Notes: generated from the sequence alone by a model not told the origin. A DNA stretch of 64,000 nucleotides from an uncultured Eubacteriales bacterium (GCA_934444645.1 CAKSCV010000009.1:41114-105113); one strand, 5' to 3'. Positions 17,130 to 26,219 are shown, counted from the first letter of the stretch. Numbers and translations: made by a program.

Positions 17130-17939
17130 TTATTTGCTTTGAAGAATTCTGTTCAGTTCGTCGAGCTTTTCTTTGGACGGAACAGCAAAGGACGTCATTT
17201 TTCTCTCAAGCGCCGTATATTTGTGTTCACCCATTTTGTGATAGGGCAAAAGCTCGGTTTTTATCGGCTTGAAAGCGTCAAGAAACGCCTTGACGGCTTT
17301 CATGTCTTCTGCCGAATCGTTGACGTTCGGAATGATTGGAATTCGTATCCAAACGTTTGCCTTAACCTCTAAGAGCTTTCGCAGGTTACTTAAAATCGGT
17401 TTGTTGGAAACGCCGACAAATTCTTTGTGTACGTCATCATTCAACGTTTTTATATCATACAGAAATAAGTCGGTATAAGGAAGCACCCTCTCAAAATTCT
17501 CCCATGGAACGAATCCTGCCGTATCGATGGCGGTATGGATGTGCTCTTGCTTGCACTTTTGTAAGATCTCGCACAGGAAATCGGTTTGCAGCATGCATTC
17601 GCCGCCTGAAAAGGTTACACCGCCGCCGGAGGTTTCGTAAAACGGTCTGTCTTTCTGTATCGTATCAAAAACCTCTTCGACCGTATATTCCTTTCCGCAG
17701 ATCTGCTTTGCGTCATGAAAACAGACAAATTCGGTATTCTTTTCGGTGATGCCTTTGCATCGGCCGCAGCCGGTGCATTTGTCCTTGTAGAATAATATTT
17801 GCGGCTTTGGTGATTGACTTTCGGGATTGTGGCACCACTTGCATTTCAGATTACAACCCTTGAAAAAAACAGTGGTTCGTATGCCCGGACCATCGACAAA
17901 CGAATTTCTTTGTATATCAAAAATAACTGCTGTATTCAT
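17130..17939 (-). CDS. Glycyl radical enzyme activase (radical SAM)
   Basis: A 269-residue radical S-adenosylmethionine protein of the PFL-activase class. The N-terminal CNLKCKWCH gives the CX3CX2C cluster ligand. An inserted ferredoxin-like stretch (CTGCGRC plus later cysteines CFHDAKQIC) may hold an auxiliary Fe-S cluster, as in activases of dehydratase-type glycyl radical enzymes. Later come TFSGGECMLQ and DTAGFVPW. It installs the glycyl radical on the partner encoded immediately upstream. The ATG at 17939 is chosen over the GTG at 17951 because AGGTGG lies eight bases before it. The gap to the partner gene is 12 bases, so it is the last gene of the operon. Confidence 0.9.
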   Translation of the reverse strand: MNTAVIFDIQRNSFVDGPGIRTTVFFKGCNLKCKWCHNPESQSPKPQILFYKDKCTGCGRCKGITEKNTEFVCFHDAKQICGKEYTVEEVFDTIQKDRPFYETSGGGVTFSGGECMLQTDFLCEILQKCKQEHIHTAIDTAGFVPWENFERVLPYTDLFLYDIKTLNDDVHKEFVGVSNKPILSNLRKLLEVKANVWIRIPIIPNVNDSAEDMKAVKAFLDAFKPIKTELLPYHKMGEHKYTALERKMTSFAVPSKEKLDELNRILQSK

Positions 17940-17951
17940 CACGGCTGCCAC

Positions 17952-20075
17952 CTATTTTGTGTGCGTTGTTCTTTGTATGATCTCGTCCTGTAAGCCTTCG
18001 TTCAAAAACACGAAATAGTCGGAAAAGCCCGAAACCCGGACGCGCAGATTTTTGTATTTGTCCGGCGTTTTCTTCGCATTGACTAAGTCTTCTTTGGAAA
18101 CATAGGTAAGCTGAAAATGTGTTCCACCCATTTTGAAGTAGGTTTCAAACAGGTAAACAAGTTTTTCAAAGCTTTCATCATTTTTTACTAATTTCTCATC
18201 AAGCAGCACATTTGTAACGCTTGGTCCTGTCAAAATCGCATAAGGGTCGCATTTTGCAACAGAGGATAACAGAGCCGTAAGTCCGTTTCTGTCCTTGCCC
18301 TCCGATTGACCGATTCCGAAATTCAACATATCGCCGTCAAAGCGCCCGTCGGGCGTCGCCTTGGTATGATCGCCGAAAAATTTGTGATGCTCGTTGTATC
18401 CGACAAGATTTCCGAAGACAAGCTTTTTGTGCAAATAGTTATCGCCGGTGTTCCACCTGTAAAGACTTTCAAAAAATCTGTGCGCCATATTGTTGGAAAG
18501 GTCGTCATCGTTGCCGAAAAACATGCCTTTTTTTAAGAGGTATTCCCGTAATTCGCCGTATCCGTTCCAGTTGTTCTGTAACGCTTCAATAAGCTGCTTC
18601 ATGGTTACCCGTTTTTCATCGAAAACCAACTGCTTTGTCACGGCAAGGGAATCGATGACGTTGGATATGCCGATAAGCAAGCCTACGGCGACATAGGTAT
18701 CCGTGCCGCCTTGTGTAACGCTTTTGGCGTTTTGGATGCAGCCGTCAAGAAACATGTTGCTTACCAAATTGCAGTCGCGGCTGCGTATGGACTGCAAGCC
18801 TTTTCCGATTTCGTCGGCTTCGTGCAGATCCTTGTACAGTTCCTCTTGAAATACCGTGTAAAACTCATCGAAGCTTTGGACGTTCTGAATATCGCCGCTG
18901 CGGCTAAAAAACGTATTCTGCACACAGCGCACAATATTCATCGGATCAAAGCCGAACACGATGCCGCCGGGAAGCGCGATCTCATTGCAGCCGATCATGG
19001 TATAGCTTACGGCTTTGCTGTATGGAAAACCGGTATATTCGGTCAAGCCCTTAATGCGCGGTTCGTCGTTTACAAAGGCAATGCGTTTGTTCGGATCGTT
19101 CCGCTCGCAGTTCATCATGTAACGAAGCACTTCGTGCGGCGTTTTGGCTGTCCAGCGCAGTGAGATCTGCGGAATCCATGTCGGCAGTTCCATAAGCGAA
19201 TCAACAATCAGTTTTGATAGTTCGTTGAAGCCGTCCTCACCGTTTTCCAGATAGCCGCCGACGCAAAAGTGTGATTCGCCGCCGCGGTAAAAACGGTCGG
19301 AGGATTTGGGGATCCTTGCCTGCAGCATTAAAAACAGTTCCTGCAAATACGCAGACGCTTCTTCGTTGGTCAGAACGCCGCTTTCGATATCGGCTTTGTA
19401 AAAACGATATAAATACCGGTCAATTAACCCGATACTGTCCGGAATTAAGCCATAGCAGACGTATAAGGATAAAATAGCCTCATAAAAGCTTTTTGCAGGC
19501 TTTTCCGGAACATTTTTAAGGGAACGGGATAATCTCTCCAAATTTTCTTTATACGTTGCATTGGATACGTTTTTTGAAAGAGCCAGCGCTTTTTCGGAGC
19601 ATTTGTGAGCCCAGTCGATCACAGCGTCGCAAATATCCGTCTGGGTTTCCAGAAATTGAAGGGCTTTTTCGTCATCCTTATGATTTTCGATGGATTCTTG
19701 GATGATTTTCTTAATACCGACAATACCGCTGTTAATGATTTTCCCGAAATCGCCTGCGGAATGCTGCCATTCAAACGTAAGTAAATTGTCAACCGGTTTG
19801 TTGTAGAAATTTTTGTCAGCGATTCCGAAATTGACGTGTCCTTTTCTGTTGAATATGTCTCCTTCCACACTGCCGTCGAAGGTCAATAACCCTGTAAAGG
19901 CGGATTCTTCAACAAGAAGCGGTTCCTGATTCCGGATATATTCGCAGACGCGTTTTGCGGACATTTTTACCGGCGATAAAAATAAGTCGCACCGGTCGTA
20001 TTCCGTTTTGACCGGATAAACATACATTTGCCCGGCAACGGTTTTTTCGACTAACTTTTTGATTCTCTCATTCAT
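17952..20075 (-). CDS. Glycyl radical enzyme of the PFL/dehydratase superfamily, substrate unknown
   Basis: 707 residues, short for a superfamily that usually runs 750-850. The catalytic cysteine lies in TMIGCNEIALPG. Cys followed two residues later by Glu is the pattern of eliminating members such as glycerol, choline and hydroxyproline enzymes (GCVE), but here the middle residue is Asn. PFL itself has adjacent cysteines, so this is not formate acetyltransferase. The C-terminal radical loop is VRVSGFSDYF, with the essential Gly but Phe in place of the usual Tyr. It is oxygen sensitive and cytosolic. The ATG at 20075 is preferred over the GTG at 20084, which sits on the ribosome site. It is flanked by an SDR oxidoreductase gene and its activase gene. 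The substrate cannot be assigned. Confidence 0.88.
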   Translation of the reverse strand: MNERIKKLVEKTVAGQMYVYPVKTEYDRCDLFLSPVKMSAKRVCEYIRNQEPLLVEESAFTGLLTFDGSVEGDIFNRKGHVNFGIADKNFYNKPVDNLLTFEWQHSAGDFGKIINSGIVGIKKIIQESIENHKDDEKALQFLETQTDICDAVIDWAHKCSEKALALSKNVSNATYKENLERLSRSLKNVPEKPAKSFYEAILSLYVCYGLIPDSIGLIDRYLYRFYKADIESGVLTNEEASAYLQELFLMLQARIPKSSDRFYRGGESHFCVGGYLENGEDGFNELSKLIVDSLMELPTWIPQISLRWTAKTPHEVLRYMMNCERNDPNKRIAFVNDEPRIKGLTEYTGFPYSKAVSYTMIGCNEIALPGGIVFGFDPMNIVRCVQNTFFSRSGDIQNVQSFDEFYTVFQEELYKDLHEADEIGKGLQSIRSRDCNLVSNMFLDGCIQNAKSVTQGGTDTYVAVGLLIGISNVIDSLAVTKQLVFDEKRVTMKQLIEALQNNWNGYGELREYLLKKGMFFGNDDDLSNNMAHRFFESLYRWNTGDNYLHKKLVFGNLVGYNEHHKFFGDHTKATPDGRFDGDMLNFGIGQSEGKDRNGLTALLSSVAKCDPYAILTGPSVTNVLLDEKLVKNDESFEKLVYLFETYFKMGGTHFQLTYVSKEDLVNAKKTPDKYKNLRVRVSGFSDYFVFLNEGLQDEIIQRTTHTK

Positions 20076-20094
20076 TCTGCTCACACTCCTCTCA

Positions 20095-20826
20095 CTATCG
20101 GATGGAATAAGCGCCGTCTATAATCACGGTTTCGCCGCAGATCATTCTTGCTTTTTCGTCCAAAAGATACATGGCAAGCGCGGCGACCTCATCGATCGAG
20201 GCAAACCGGCCGTAAGGGATCCGGTCATGCTTCATGGAATCGCCCTCGTGCCAGTTGTTCATTTCGGTCGCTACCGGTCCGGGCGCAATGCCGTTTATGG
20301 TGATCCCGTCCGAAGCAAACATTTTGCCCCAGCCGCGTGTCAGCCCTGTCGCCAGAATTTTGGAACCGCCGTATGCTCCGAAAACCGGTTCTTCGCCGGC
20401 AACCGACGTAATGTTCAGAATGTTGCCTTTTACGGCGTTTTTCAGCATATAGTTGACCGATGCCTGCATGGTGAAAAACACCGCGCTTGCGTTGACATCG
20501 ATGACCTCCTGCCATTCCTTAGCCGTTGTCTGCAAAAGACTCCTTTTGTCCCATTCGCTCCGCCGGGCAAAAATGCCGGCATTGTTTATCACAATGTCAA
20601 GACCGCCGAGCTTTTCAGCTGCTTCGCGTATTTTTTCTTCGGCTTTATCGAATTCCGCCGCGTCCCAAACCATGGGGAACACGTTTTTGCCAAGCTCTGC
20701 TGCCGCACGTTCAAGTGTTTCTTTCTTTCTGCCGGTGATAACGACCGCATCGCCGTTTTGCACGAGCTTTTTGGCAATGGCATAGCCGATTCCGCGGCTT
20801 GCGCCGGTTACGAGCGCTTTTCTCAT
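20095..20826 (-). CDS. Short-chain dehydrogenase/reductase
   Basis: 243 residues, a classical SDR: cofactor motif TGASRGIG at the N-terminus, NNAG in the middle, catalytic Ser in NITSVAG and the YGGSK Tyr-Lys pair, then GITINGIAPGPVATEM. The acidic-residue position after strand two (ITGRKKE) suggests NADP(H) is possible. It is the first gene of the SDR, glycyl radical enzyme and activase operon, with only 19 bases to the next gene. It may oxidise the substrate entering the radical enzyme or reduce its product; this is inferred from linkage. AAGGTGGG precedes the ATG. Confidence 0.85.
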   Translation of the reverse strand: MRKALVTGASRGIGYAIAKKLVQNGDAVVITGRKKETLERAAAELGKNVFPMVWDAAEFDKAEEKIREAAEKLGGLDIVINNAGIFARRSEWDKRSLLQTTAKEWQEVIDVNASAVFFTMQASVNYMLKNAVKGNILNITSVAGEEPVFGAYGGSKILATGLTRGWGKMFASDGITINGIAPGPVATEMNNWHEGDSMKHDRIPYGRFASIDEVAALAMYLLDEKARMICGETVIIDGAYSIR

Positions 20827-20858
20827 ATTTATCCCACCTTTTCCTTTGATTTACTATG

Positions 20859-20886
20859 ATTATATAACGATTTCTGAAAAAGTAAA
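20859..20886 (-). promoter_or_regulatory. Promoter of the glycyl radical operon
   Basis: Minus strand TTTACT (20881-20886), 16-base spacer, TATAAT (20859-20864). It is divergent from the AraC gene promoter, with about 40 bases between the two -35 elements. Confidence 0.6.
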
Positions 20887-20927
20887 TGCTTGTAAAGGTT
20901 GAAATTTGTCTGAAACGGACATTTTCC

Positions 20928-20956
20928 TTGAAATTTTCAAATGTTTGTGCTATAAT
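20928..20956 (+). promoter_or_regulatory. Promoter of the second AraC-family gene
   Basis: TTGAAA (20928-20933), 17-base spacer, TATAAT (20951-20956). Confidence 0.75.
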
Positions 20957-20993
20957 GCAAAAAAGCAAATGAAGAAGGATAGGTGTTCAAAGG

Positions 20994-21818
20994 ATGCAGA
21001 AAATAAACTATGATTTTCCGGATATGCCGTATATTAACGACGCAAGGTTCTTTTGCGATACCCTGCCGAAAGATAAGCCGTATAGCGCGCTTGTACCACG
21101 AAATCACGAAAGTCTTGCATTTGTTACAAACGGAACACTCGGCTATACAAAAAACGGAAAAACCGTTCCGGTCAAAGCAGGACAAATCGTCTATATCGCA
21201 AAAGGTTCACTTGACGAAAGCGGCGCGTATCACTGTGATGCGGTGTCCTATATGGCGGTCAATTTCAACTTCGAGAAAAATGCCGCCTCTTTGCGCAGCG
21301 CGTTTCCCTTCAAAACGGTCTGTGCCGATAAAAACACCTATCCGTACGAAAAGCTGTTTCAAAAAGCCGTGAATGAGTATAGTCTGAATCTGCCGGGAAC
21401 TCGGATGATATGCAATGGGATCTTGTGCCAGATGATCGGTATGCTGTATAATGACCTTCGCTTTGACAACATCAATTACAAAATGGCAGGGAAAATTGAA
21501 ACTGCACTTGATTATTTAAACCGGAATTACAGCCGTCCGGATTTGAAGATCGGCGAGCTTGCGGAGATGACCGGTATCAGCGAAAAGCATTTCCGACGTT
21601 TGTTTTGGGACATATATCAAAAGACGCCGCATGAATTTTTGCGGGATTTTCGCTTGGATAAGGCAGAGCTTCTGCTTTTGAACACGTCAAAACCGATTTC
21701 CGCCATCGCCCTTGGCTGCGGCTTTTCGGATATGTATTCCTTCAGCCACTGCTTTAAGCGGCATTTCGGCGTACCGCCGAAGGTATACCGGGAAAATCGG
21801 ACGTATCCTTACGGATAA
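20994..21818 (+). CDS. AraC-family transcriptional regulator of the glycyl radical operon
   Basis: 274 residues with an N-terminal cupin sensor (GTLGYTKNGKTVPVKAGQIV) and a C-terminal double helix-turn-helix (KIGELAEMTGISEKHFRRLF, then ISAIALGCGFSDMYSFSHCF and GVPPKVYR). It is divergent from the SDR, radical enzyme and activase operon, which it probably controls in response to that pathway's substrate. The ribosome site is AAGGATAGGTG upstream of the ATG. Followed by a strong terminator. Confidence 0.85.
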   Translation: MQKINYDFPDMPYINDARFFCDTLPKDKPYSALVPRNHESLAFVTNGTLGYTKNGKTVPVKAGQIVYIAKGSLDESGAYHCDAVSYMAVNFNFEKNAASLRSAFPFKTVCADKNTYPYEKLFQKAVNEYSLNLPGTRMICNGILCQMIGMLYNDLRFDNINYKMAGKIETALDYLNRNYSRPDLKIGELAEMTGISEKHFRRLFWDIYQKTPHEFLRDFRLDKAELLLLNTSKPISAIALGCGFSDMYSFSHCFKRHFGVPPKVYRENRTYPYG

Positions 21819-21846
21819 CTGCATGTACATGGGTGTTGCGGAAAGC

Positions 21847-21886
21847 AAAAAAGCGGCTGCCCCGTATTTTGGGGAGCAGCCGCTTT
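21847..21886. terminator. Bidirectional terminator
   Basis: AAAGCGGCTGCCCC and GGGGAGCAGCCGCTTTT form a long GC-rich stem with flanking A and T runs, between the AraC gene and the convergent pot operon. Confidence 0.88.
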
Positions 21887-21902
21887 TGGTTTGTGGTTCG
21901 TT

Positions 21903-23108
21903 TTAATAATCGATTTTCGAATTCTTTTTCTTTCTTGCCACATACAGAATGATGAAGATGATAAGGGCAAGAAGCAGAATGAGTGCCAACAGATACACCG
22001 GGCTGTCGAACATAGAGGTGCTGCGGATCTGAAGCCACAGATCCTCCATGTGGCTGTTGGCTTCGTCGCCAAGCATCACAAATGTTTCGGAATTCTCAAG
22101 AACCTCGTCGCTCGGCATGATCCGTTCGTCAACGCCCACAATTTCCATCGCCTCTGTCTGCGGCGTGAAGTACGAGATGAATTCGCAGTTGGCGACGGCG
22201 ATATCGGTTTCGCAAAGGAAGTTGATGAAGGCTTCGGCGGCATCCTTGTTGGTCGTGCCTTTGGGAATGCAGATCGAGTCGATAAACTGGTTGACGCCCT
22301 CTTTGGGATAGGAAAACGCAAGATCTTCGTTGCGTTCCATCATGGTAAGGCAGTCGCCGGCATAGTAGGGAGCGGCATAGGCGTTCTCGTTGGCCATTTT
22401 GTCAAATGTCTGATCCATGGCGTACATCTGATTGATGGCTTTCTGTGCTTTGAGCGCATCGGCAGCCTTGTCGATCTCTTCAAGATTTTCCGTGTTGAGG
22501 GAATAGCCGAGCTTTTTGAGTGCGATACCGAAGGCGTCGCGGCTGTTGCCGAACATAAGGACCTTGCCCTTGAACTTTTCGTTCCACAGGATGTCCCAAG
22601 TGCTTGCTTCTTCGGCTGTCACGTGCTTTGTGTTGTACACAAGACCCACCATGCCCCAGGTGTAGGGGACGGTGTAGGCTCCTTCGGGATCAAAATCGGT
22701 ATAGCGGTATTTGTCGTCGATGAGCGAGATGTTCGGGATCTTGTCAAAATCGAGCTTTTCCAAACGATCCTCGTCGATAAGACGGGCGATCATGTAGTCG
22801 GACGGGATGATGATGTCGTACTGTGAACCGCCGTGAACCACCTTGGCATACATATCCTCGTTGGTATCAAACAGCGTGTAGTTGACCTTGATGCCGGAAA
22901 TTTCTTCAAATTCCTTGATGACATCAACGCTGTCGTCCGAACCGTCGGAGATGTATTCGCCCCAGTTGTAGACGTTTAAGGTGATTCCCTTGTCACGGAA
23001 GGCGGCATAGTAGGCTTCGTCCTCGACGGAAACCTCGGCAAAGGCGGCAAAGCTGAAGGTCATAGCCGCCAAAAGGGCAAGCAAGACGGAAAATACGGTT
23101 TTTTTCAT
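21903..23108 (-). CDS. potD: Spermidine/putrescine-binding protein PotD with C-terminal membrane anchor
   Basis: 401 residues. A Sec signal peptide (about 1-24, ending FAAFA) has no lipobox cysteine. The mature domain is a type II periplasmic-binding fold: LNVYNWGEYI, the DIIIPSDYM strand, PYTWGMVGLVYN and the late AAEAFINFLC. These match polyamine-binding PotD/PotF. The C-terminus then has an extra hydrophobic segment (about residues 367-390) ending in a basic RKKKNS tail. This would hold the protein to the outer face of the membrane and replace the lipid anchor usual in Gram-positives. Last gene of potABCD. Spermidine or putrescine is the family substrate; the choice between them is not resolved. 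Confidence 0.9.
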   Translation of the reverse strand: MKKTVFSVLLALLAAMTFSFAAFAEVSVEDEAYYAAFRDKGITLNVYNWGEYISDGSDDSVDVIKEFEEISGIKVNYTLFDTNEDMYAKVVHGGSQYDIIIPSDYMIARLIDEDRLEKLDFDKIPNISLIDDKYRYTDFDPEGAYTVPYTWGMVGLVYNTKHVTAEEASTWDILWNEKFKGKVLMFGNSRDAFGIALKKLGYSLNTENLEEIDKAADALKAQKAINQMYAMDQTFDKMANENAYAAPYYAGDCLTMMERNEDLAFSYPKEGVNQFIDSICIPKGTTNKDAAEAFINFLCETDIAVANCEFISYFTPQTEAMEIVGVDERIMPSDEVLENSETFVMLGDEANSHMEDLWLQIRSTSMFDSPVYLLALILLLALIIFIILYVARKKKNSKIDY

Positions 23109-23136
23109 AGATTTATCTCCTTAATATGTGATAGGT

Positions 23137-23940
23137 TTAGGCTTTTTTGGCAAGCCCGGCAGCCTTGTTCTTTTCGTTTTCAAACTTCATATCCACAAGA
23201 TTGTAAACGATGAGTACGGCAAGCACACCGACGAAAAGCAGTGTGGAAAGCGCGTAAATGGTCGGCGTGACCTGCTTTTTGGTCATGCTGTAAATGACCA
23301 CCGGCAGGGTTTGCGAGGTTGTGCCGGAGGTGAAATAGCTGATGACGAAATCGTCGATCGAGTAGGTGAGTGCCATCAGAAATCCGGAAACGATGCCAGG
23401 CATGATTTCGGGAATTACCACTTTGAAAAACGCCTGCCGGCGGTTGCAGCCGAGATCCATGGCGGCTTCATACAAACTGACGTTTAACTGCCGCAGTTTC
23501 GGCAGCACGCTTAAAACCACCGTCGGCACACAGAAGGTGACGTGCGCCAAAATCAGCGTCGCAAAGCCGGACGTGAATTTGAAGTAAGCGAACAACAGCA
23601 TGAGCGAGATACCGGTCACGATCTCCGGATTGAGAATCTGAATATAGGTGAGCGTGCGCATAACGCCCTTGGACATCTTTTTCATGCTGTTCATGCCGAA
23701 GGCCGCCGTCGTGCCTAAAATGGTCGCAAGCACCGATGCGACCAGCGCGACGATGAGCGTGTTGATAAACGCGCCGATGATGGCTTGGTTGCGGAACAAT
23801 TCCGCATACCACTTGGTGGTAAAGCCTGTCCAGGTCGCACCCTTGCTGGTGTTGAACGAAAAGACGATAAGAATCAGAATCGGAATATACAGAAAGGCAA
23901 AGCAAATGCCGGTGTATATGCGTGAAAATGTCTTTTTCAT
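23137..23940 (-). CDS. potC: Polyamine ABC transporter permease PotC
   Basis: 267 residues with six predicted membrane helices. The cytosolic coupling loop EAAMDLGCNRRQAFFKVVIPE is the EAA motif that docks to the ATPase. N-terminal SFNTSKGATWTGFT and TYSIDDFVISYFTSG are typical of PotC/YdcV permeases. Its start overlaps the end of potB by four bases, indicating translational coupling. Confidence 0.92.
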   Translation of the reverse strand: MKKTFSRIYTGICFAFLYIPILILIVFSFNTSKGATWTGFTTKWYAELFRNQAIIGAFINTLIVALVASVLATILGTTAAFGMNSMKKMSKGVMRTLTYIQILNPEIVTGISLMLLFAYFKFTSGFATLILAHVTFCVPTVVLSVLPKLRQLNVSLYEAAMDLGCNRRQAFFKVVIPEIMPGIVSGFLMALTYSIDDFVISYFTSGTTSQTLPVVIYSMTKKQVTPTIYALSTLLFVGVLAVLIVYNLVDMKFENEKNKAAGLAKKA

Positions 23941-24758
23941 TTGATTGAATCCTCCATTTCATCACTGTCAAACTGGTTGAGGATTCCCATACTGATAAGC
24001 ACCACGATCATCAGCACCAGCGAAGTTGCCGAGCCGACATGGAAGCCGGTTCCCTTGAGCTTGAACTGTTCTTCAATGAGGTCGCCGATGAGATAGCAGT
24101 CGCTGCCGCCCAAAAGGCGCGAAATGATGAACGTGCTCACACACGGCACAAACGTCATGGTAATGCCGGTTGCAATGCCCGGAAAGCTTAACGGCACGAC
24201 CACCTTGCGGATAACCACCGGCATACTGCATCCGAGGTCTTGGGCAGCCTCGATGACGTGCCGGTCGATCTTCGTCATAATCGAAAACAGCGGCAGAATC
24301 ATAAACGGCAGATAGTTGTAGACCATGCCTAAAATGACCGCACCCGAGGTGTTGATAAGCTTTGCCGCAGGCAGTCCGAAAAAGGCAAGAAGGTTGTTGA
24401 TGATGCCGTTGTCCTCAAGAATGGTCATCCACGCATACGTGCGCAGAAGAAAGTTCATCCACATCGGCAGCATGACAAGCAGCATAAACACCCGCTGTAC
24501 GGCTGCCGATTTGCGGCTCATGATGTAGGCAAGCGGATAGGCGACAAGCAGGCAGATAAGCGTTGCGACAAACGCAAGGCACAGCGATTTGATAAGTACC
24601 GGCAGATAGGCGCTGGAATTGGCAATGTTGTCAAACGTAAAACGGCCGGTGGCGTTGTCCGAGAAGGCGTAGTAGATAACTAAGACAAACGGAACGATCG
24701 TGAAGATCAAAATCCAGATAATGTAGGGAATGGCGGAAATTTTAGAGCCCCGCTTCAT
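23937..24758 (-). CDS. potB: Polyamine ABC transporter permease PotB
   Basis: 273 residues, six membrane helices. The EAA loop is IEAAQDLGCSMPVVIRKVV, and the family motif MWMNFLLRTYAWM precedes it. The open frame extends to 24920, but that extension lies in potA sequence and looks non-coding. The ATG at 24756-24758 has GGGAGGTG six bases before it and is taken as the start. It overlaps the end of potA by 17 bases and potC by four. Confidence 0.92.
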   Translation of the reverse strand: MKRGSKISAIPYIIWILIFTIVPFVLVIYYAFSDNATGRFTFDNIANSSAYLPVLIKSLCLAFVATLICLLVAYPLAYIMSRKSAAVQRVFMLLVMLPMWMNFLLRTYAWMTILEDNGIINNLLAFFGLPAAKLINTSGAVILGMVYNYLPFMILPLFSIMTKIDRHVIEAAQDLGCSMPVVIRKVVVPLSFPGIATGITMTFVPCVSTFIISRLLGGSDCYLIGDLIEEQFKLKGTGFHVGSATSLVLMIVVLISMGILNQFDSDEMEDSIK

Positions 24759-25845
24759 TTGCCGCACCTCCCTCGAGGTACTCCGCGTCAGGCGTGTCCG
24801 AAGCATAGCTCTTGTGCATGATGTGAATGTCCTCCGGTGTAAGCGCCATGCCGATAAAGGAGCCTGCCTCGGCGGCTTTGGTGGAATGGATCTTCCATTT
24901 CGTGCCAAAGCTGTCCACAATCATTTCAAAGTGAACGCCCTTGAAGGTGACGGTTTCAACCGTGCCGTCTATGGTCGTGCCGTCCGGCTCTTTGACGCGG
25001 ATGTCTTCGGGACGGATGACCACGTCCACCGGCTCCATCTTGTCAAAGCCCTTGTCCACACAGACAAAGTGCTTGCCGGCAAATTCAACGTCATAGTCGT
25101 CGTGCATAATGCCCGAAACAATGTTGCTTTCACCGATAAAGCGCGCCACAAAGGCGTTGGCCGGTTCGTTGTAGATGTCCTCGGGCGTGCCGATCTGGTC
25201 GATACAGCCGCGGTTCATGACGACGATGCGGTCGCTCATGGTGAGAGCTTCTTCTTGGTCGTGAGTAACGTAAATGAAGGTGATGCCGAGCTGTTGTTGC
25301 ATCCGCTTCAACTCGATCTGCATTTCTTTGCGTAATTGTAAGTCAAGCGCACCGAGCGGCTCGTCGAGAAGCAACATCCGCGGATGGTTGATGAGCGCCC
25401 GTGCAATGGCAACGCGCTGCTGTTGACCGCCGGAGAGAAAATCCACTTTCTTTGCGCCGTAGCCTTTGAGGTTGACAAGCTCAAGCATTTCGAGAACGCT
25501 CTGTTTTATCTCTTTTTCGGGCGTTTTTTTCAAACGCAGACCGAAAGCAATGTTTTCAAATACGTTCAAATGGGGGAAAAGTGCGTACTTTTGGAAAACC
25601 GTGTTGACCTGCCGTTTGTACGGCGGAATTTTGTTGATCAGCTTTCCGTCAAAGAAGACCTGTCCTTCGTGCGGCTCGATAAAGCCGCCGATGATGCGAA
25701 GCGTCGTTGTTTTTCCGCATCCGGAGGGACCCAGCAAGGTAATAAATTCCTTGTCATGGATATCGAGATCGATACCCTTCAATACCTGCTCATCGTCAAA
25801 ATTCATGACAATGTCTTTCAAGCGAACGATGACACTTTTGTCCAA
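24742..25845 (-). CDS. potA: Polyamine ABC transporter ATPase PotA
   Basis: 367 residues. Walker A is GPSGCGKTT, the signature is LSGGQQQRVAIARAL, Walker B is LLLDEPLGALD, and the switch His is in YVTHDQEE. A C-terminal TOBE-type regulatory domain (about 245-340) follows, as in PotA/CysA/MalK importers. It powers polyamine uptake with PotB and PotC. The start is a TTG at 25845, six bases after GGAGGTG; no in-frame ATG is close. First gene of potABCD, preceded by a leader of about 130 bases. Confidence 0.93.
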   Translation of the reverse strand: MDKSVIVRLKDIVMNFDDEQVLKGIDLDIHDKEFITLLGPSGCGKTTTLRIIGGFIEPHEGQVFFDGKLINKIPPYKRQVNTVFQKYALFPHLNVFENIAFGLRLKKTPEKEIKQSVLEMLELVNLKGYGAKKVDFLSGGQQQRVAIARALINHPRMLLLDEPLGALDLQLRKEMQIELKRMQQQLGITFIYVTHDQEEALTMSDRIVVMNRGCIDQIGTPEDIYNEPANAFVARFIGESNIVSGIMHDDYDVEFAGKHFVCVDKGFDKMEPVDVVIRPEDIRVKEPDGTTIDGTVETVTFKGVHFEMIVDSFGTKWKIHSTKAAEAGSFIGMALTPEDIHIMHKSYASDTPDAEYLEGGAANEAGL

Positions 25846-25985
25846 TCCTCACACCTCCGCGCCGTGTTGCTGTGCGGCGCCTTTCCGACGCTCCGGAAAC
25901 GGATTTGTCCGAAACGTCTTTTGCTCTCGCCTTCGTGCAACATTCAGATTAAAGGCAAGAATTTTGCATTTTGCAAATTAAGTTT

Positions 25986-26014
25986 ATAATACATATTCTG
26001 ACAAAAAAATTCAA
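25986..26014 (-). promoter_or_regulatory. Promoter of the potABCD operon
   Basis: Minus strand TTGAAT (26009-26014), 17-base spacer, TATTAT (25986-25991). Confidence 0.6.
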
Positions 26015-26139
26015 TAATTTATTTCGACAGAACTGTTAATAAATGCAAATAAAAAGCGATTATTTTTGAAAACGGATGTCATCTTAAAAAATCGCCGAAA
26101 AGTGTCTCAAAACTTCTGCCGCAAATGCGTGTTTTGTGA

Positions 26140-26168
26140 TTGACAAAATACTGTTTTTGGGGTAAAAT
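26140..26168 (+). promoter_or_regulatory. Promoter of the GH78-like gene
   Basis: TTGACA (26140-26145), 17-base spacer, TAAAAT (26163-26168). Confidence 0.75.
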
Positions 26169-26219
26169 TAAATGTACGCTACCTATATTATCAAAAAACG
26201 GAAAAAGCGAGGAAAAATC

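Larger units (their letters stand above)
25846..26219. other. Divergent intergenic region with potA leader
   Basis: This 374-base gap carries the pot promoter on the minus strand and the GH78-like gene promoter on the plus strand. The minus-strand leader (25846-25980) has GC-rich segments that can pair locally. No known riboswitch class was recognised. Confidence 0.45.

Noticed and set aside
17952..20075. Pyruvate formate-lyase (pflB)
   Set aside because: The adjacent cysteine pair of PFL is missing; the site reads GCNE.
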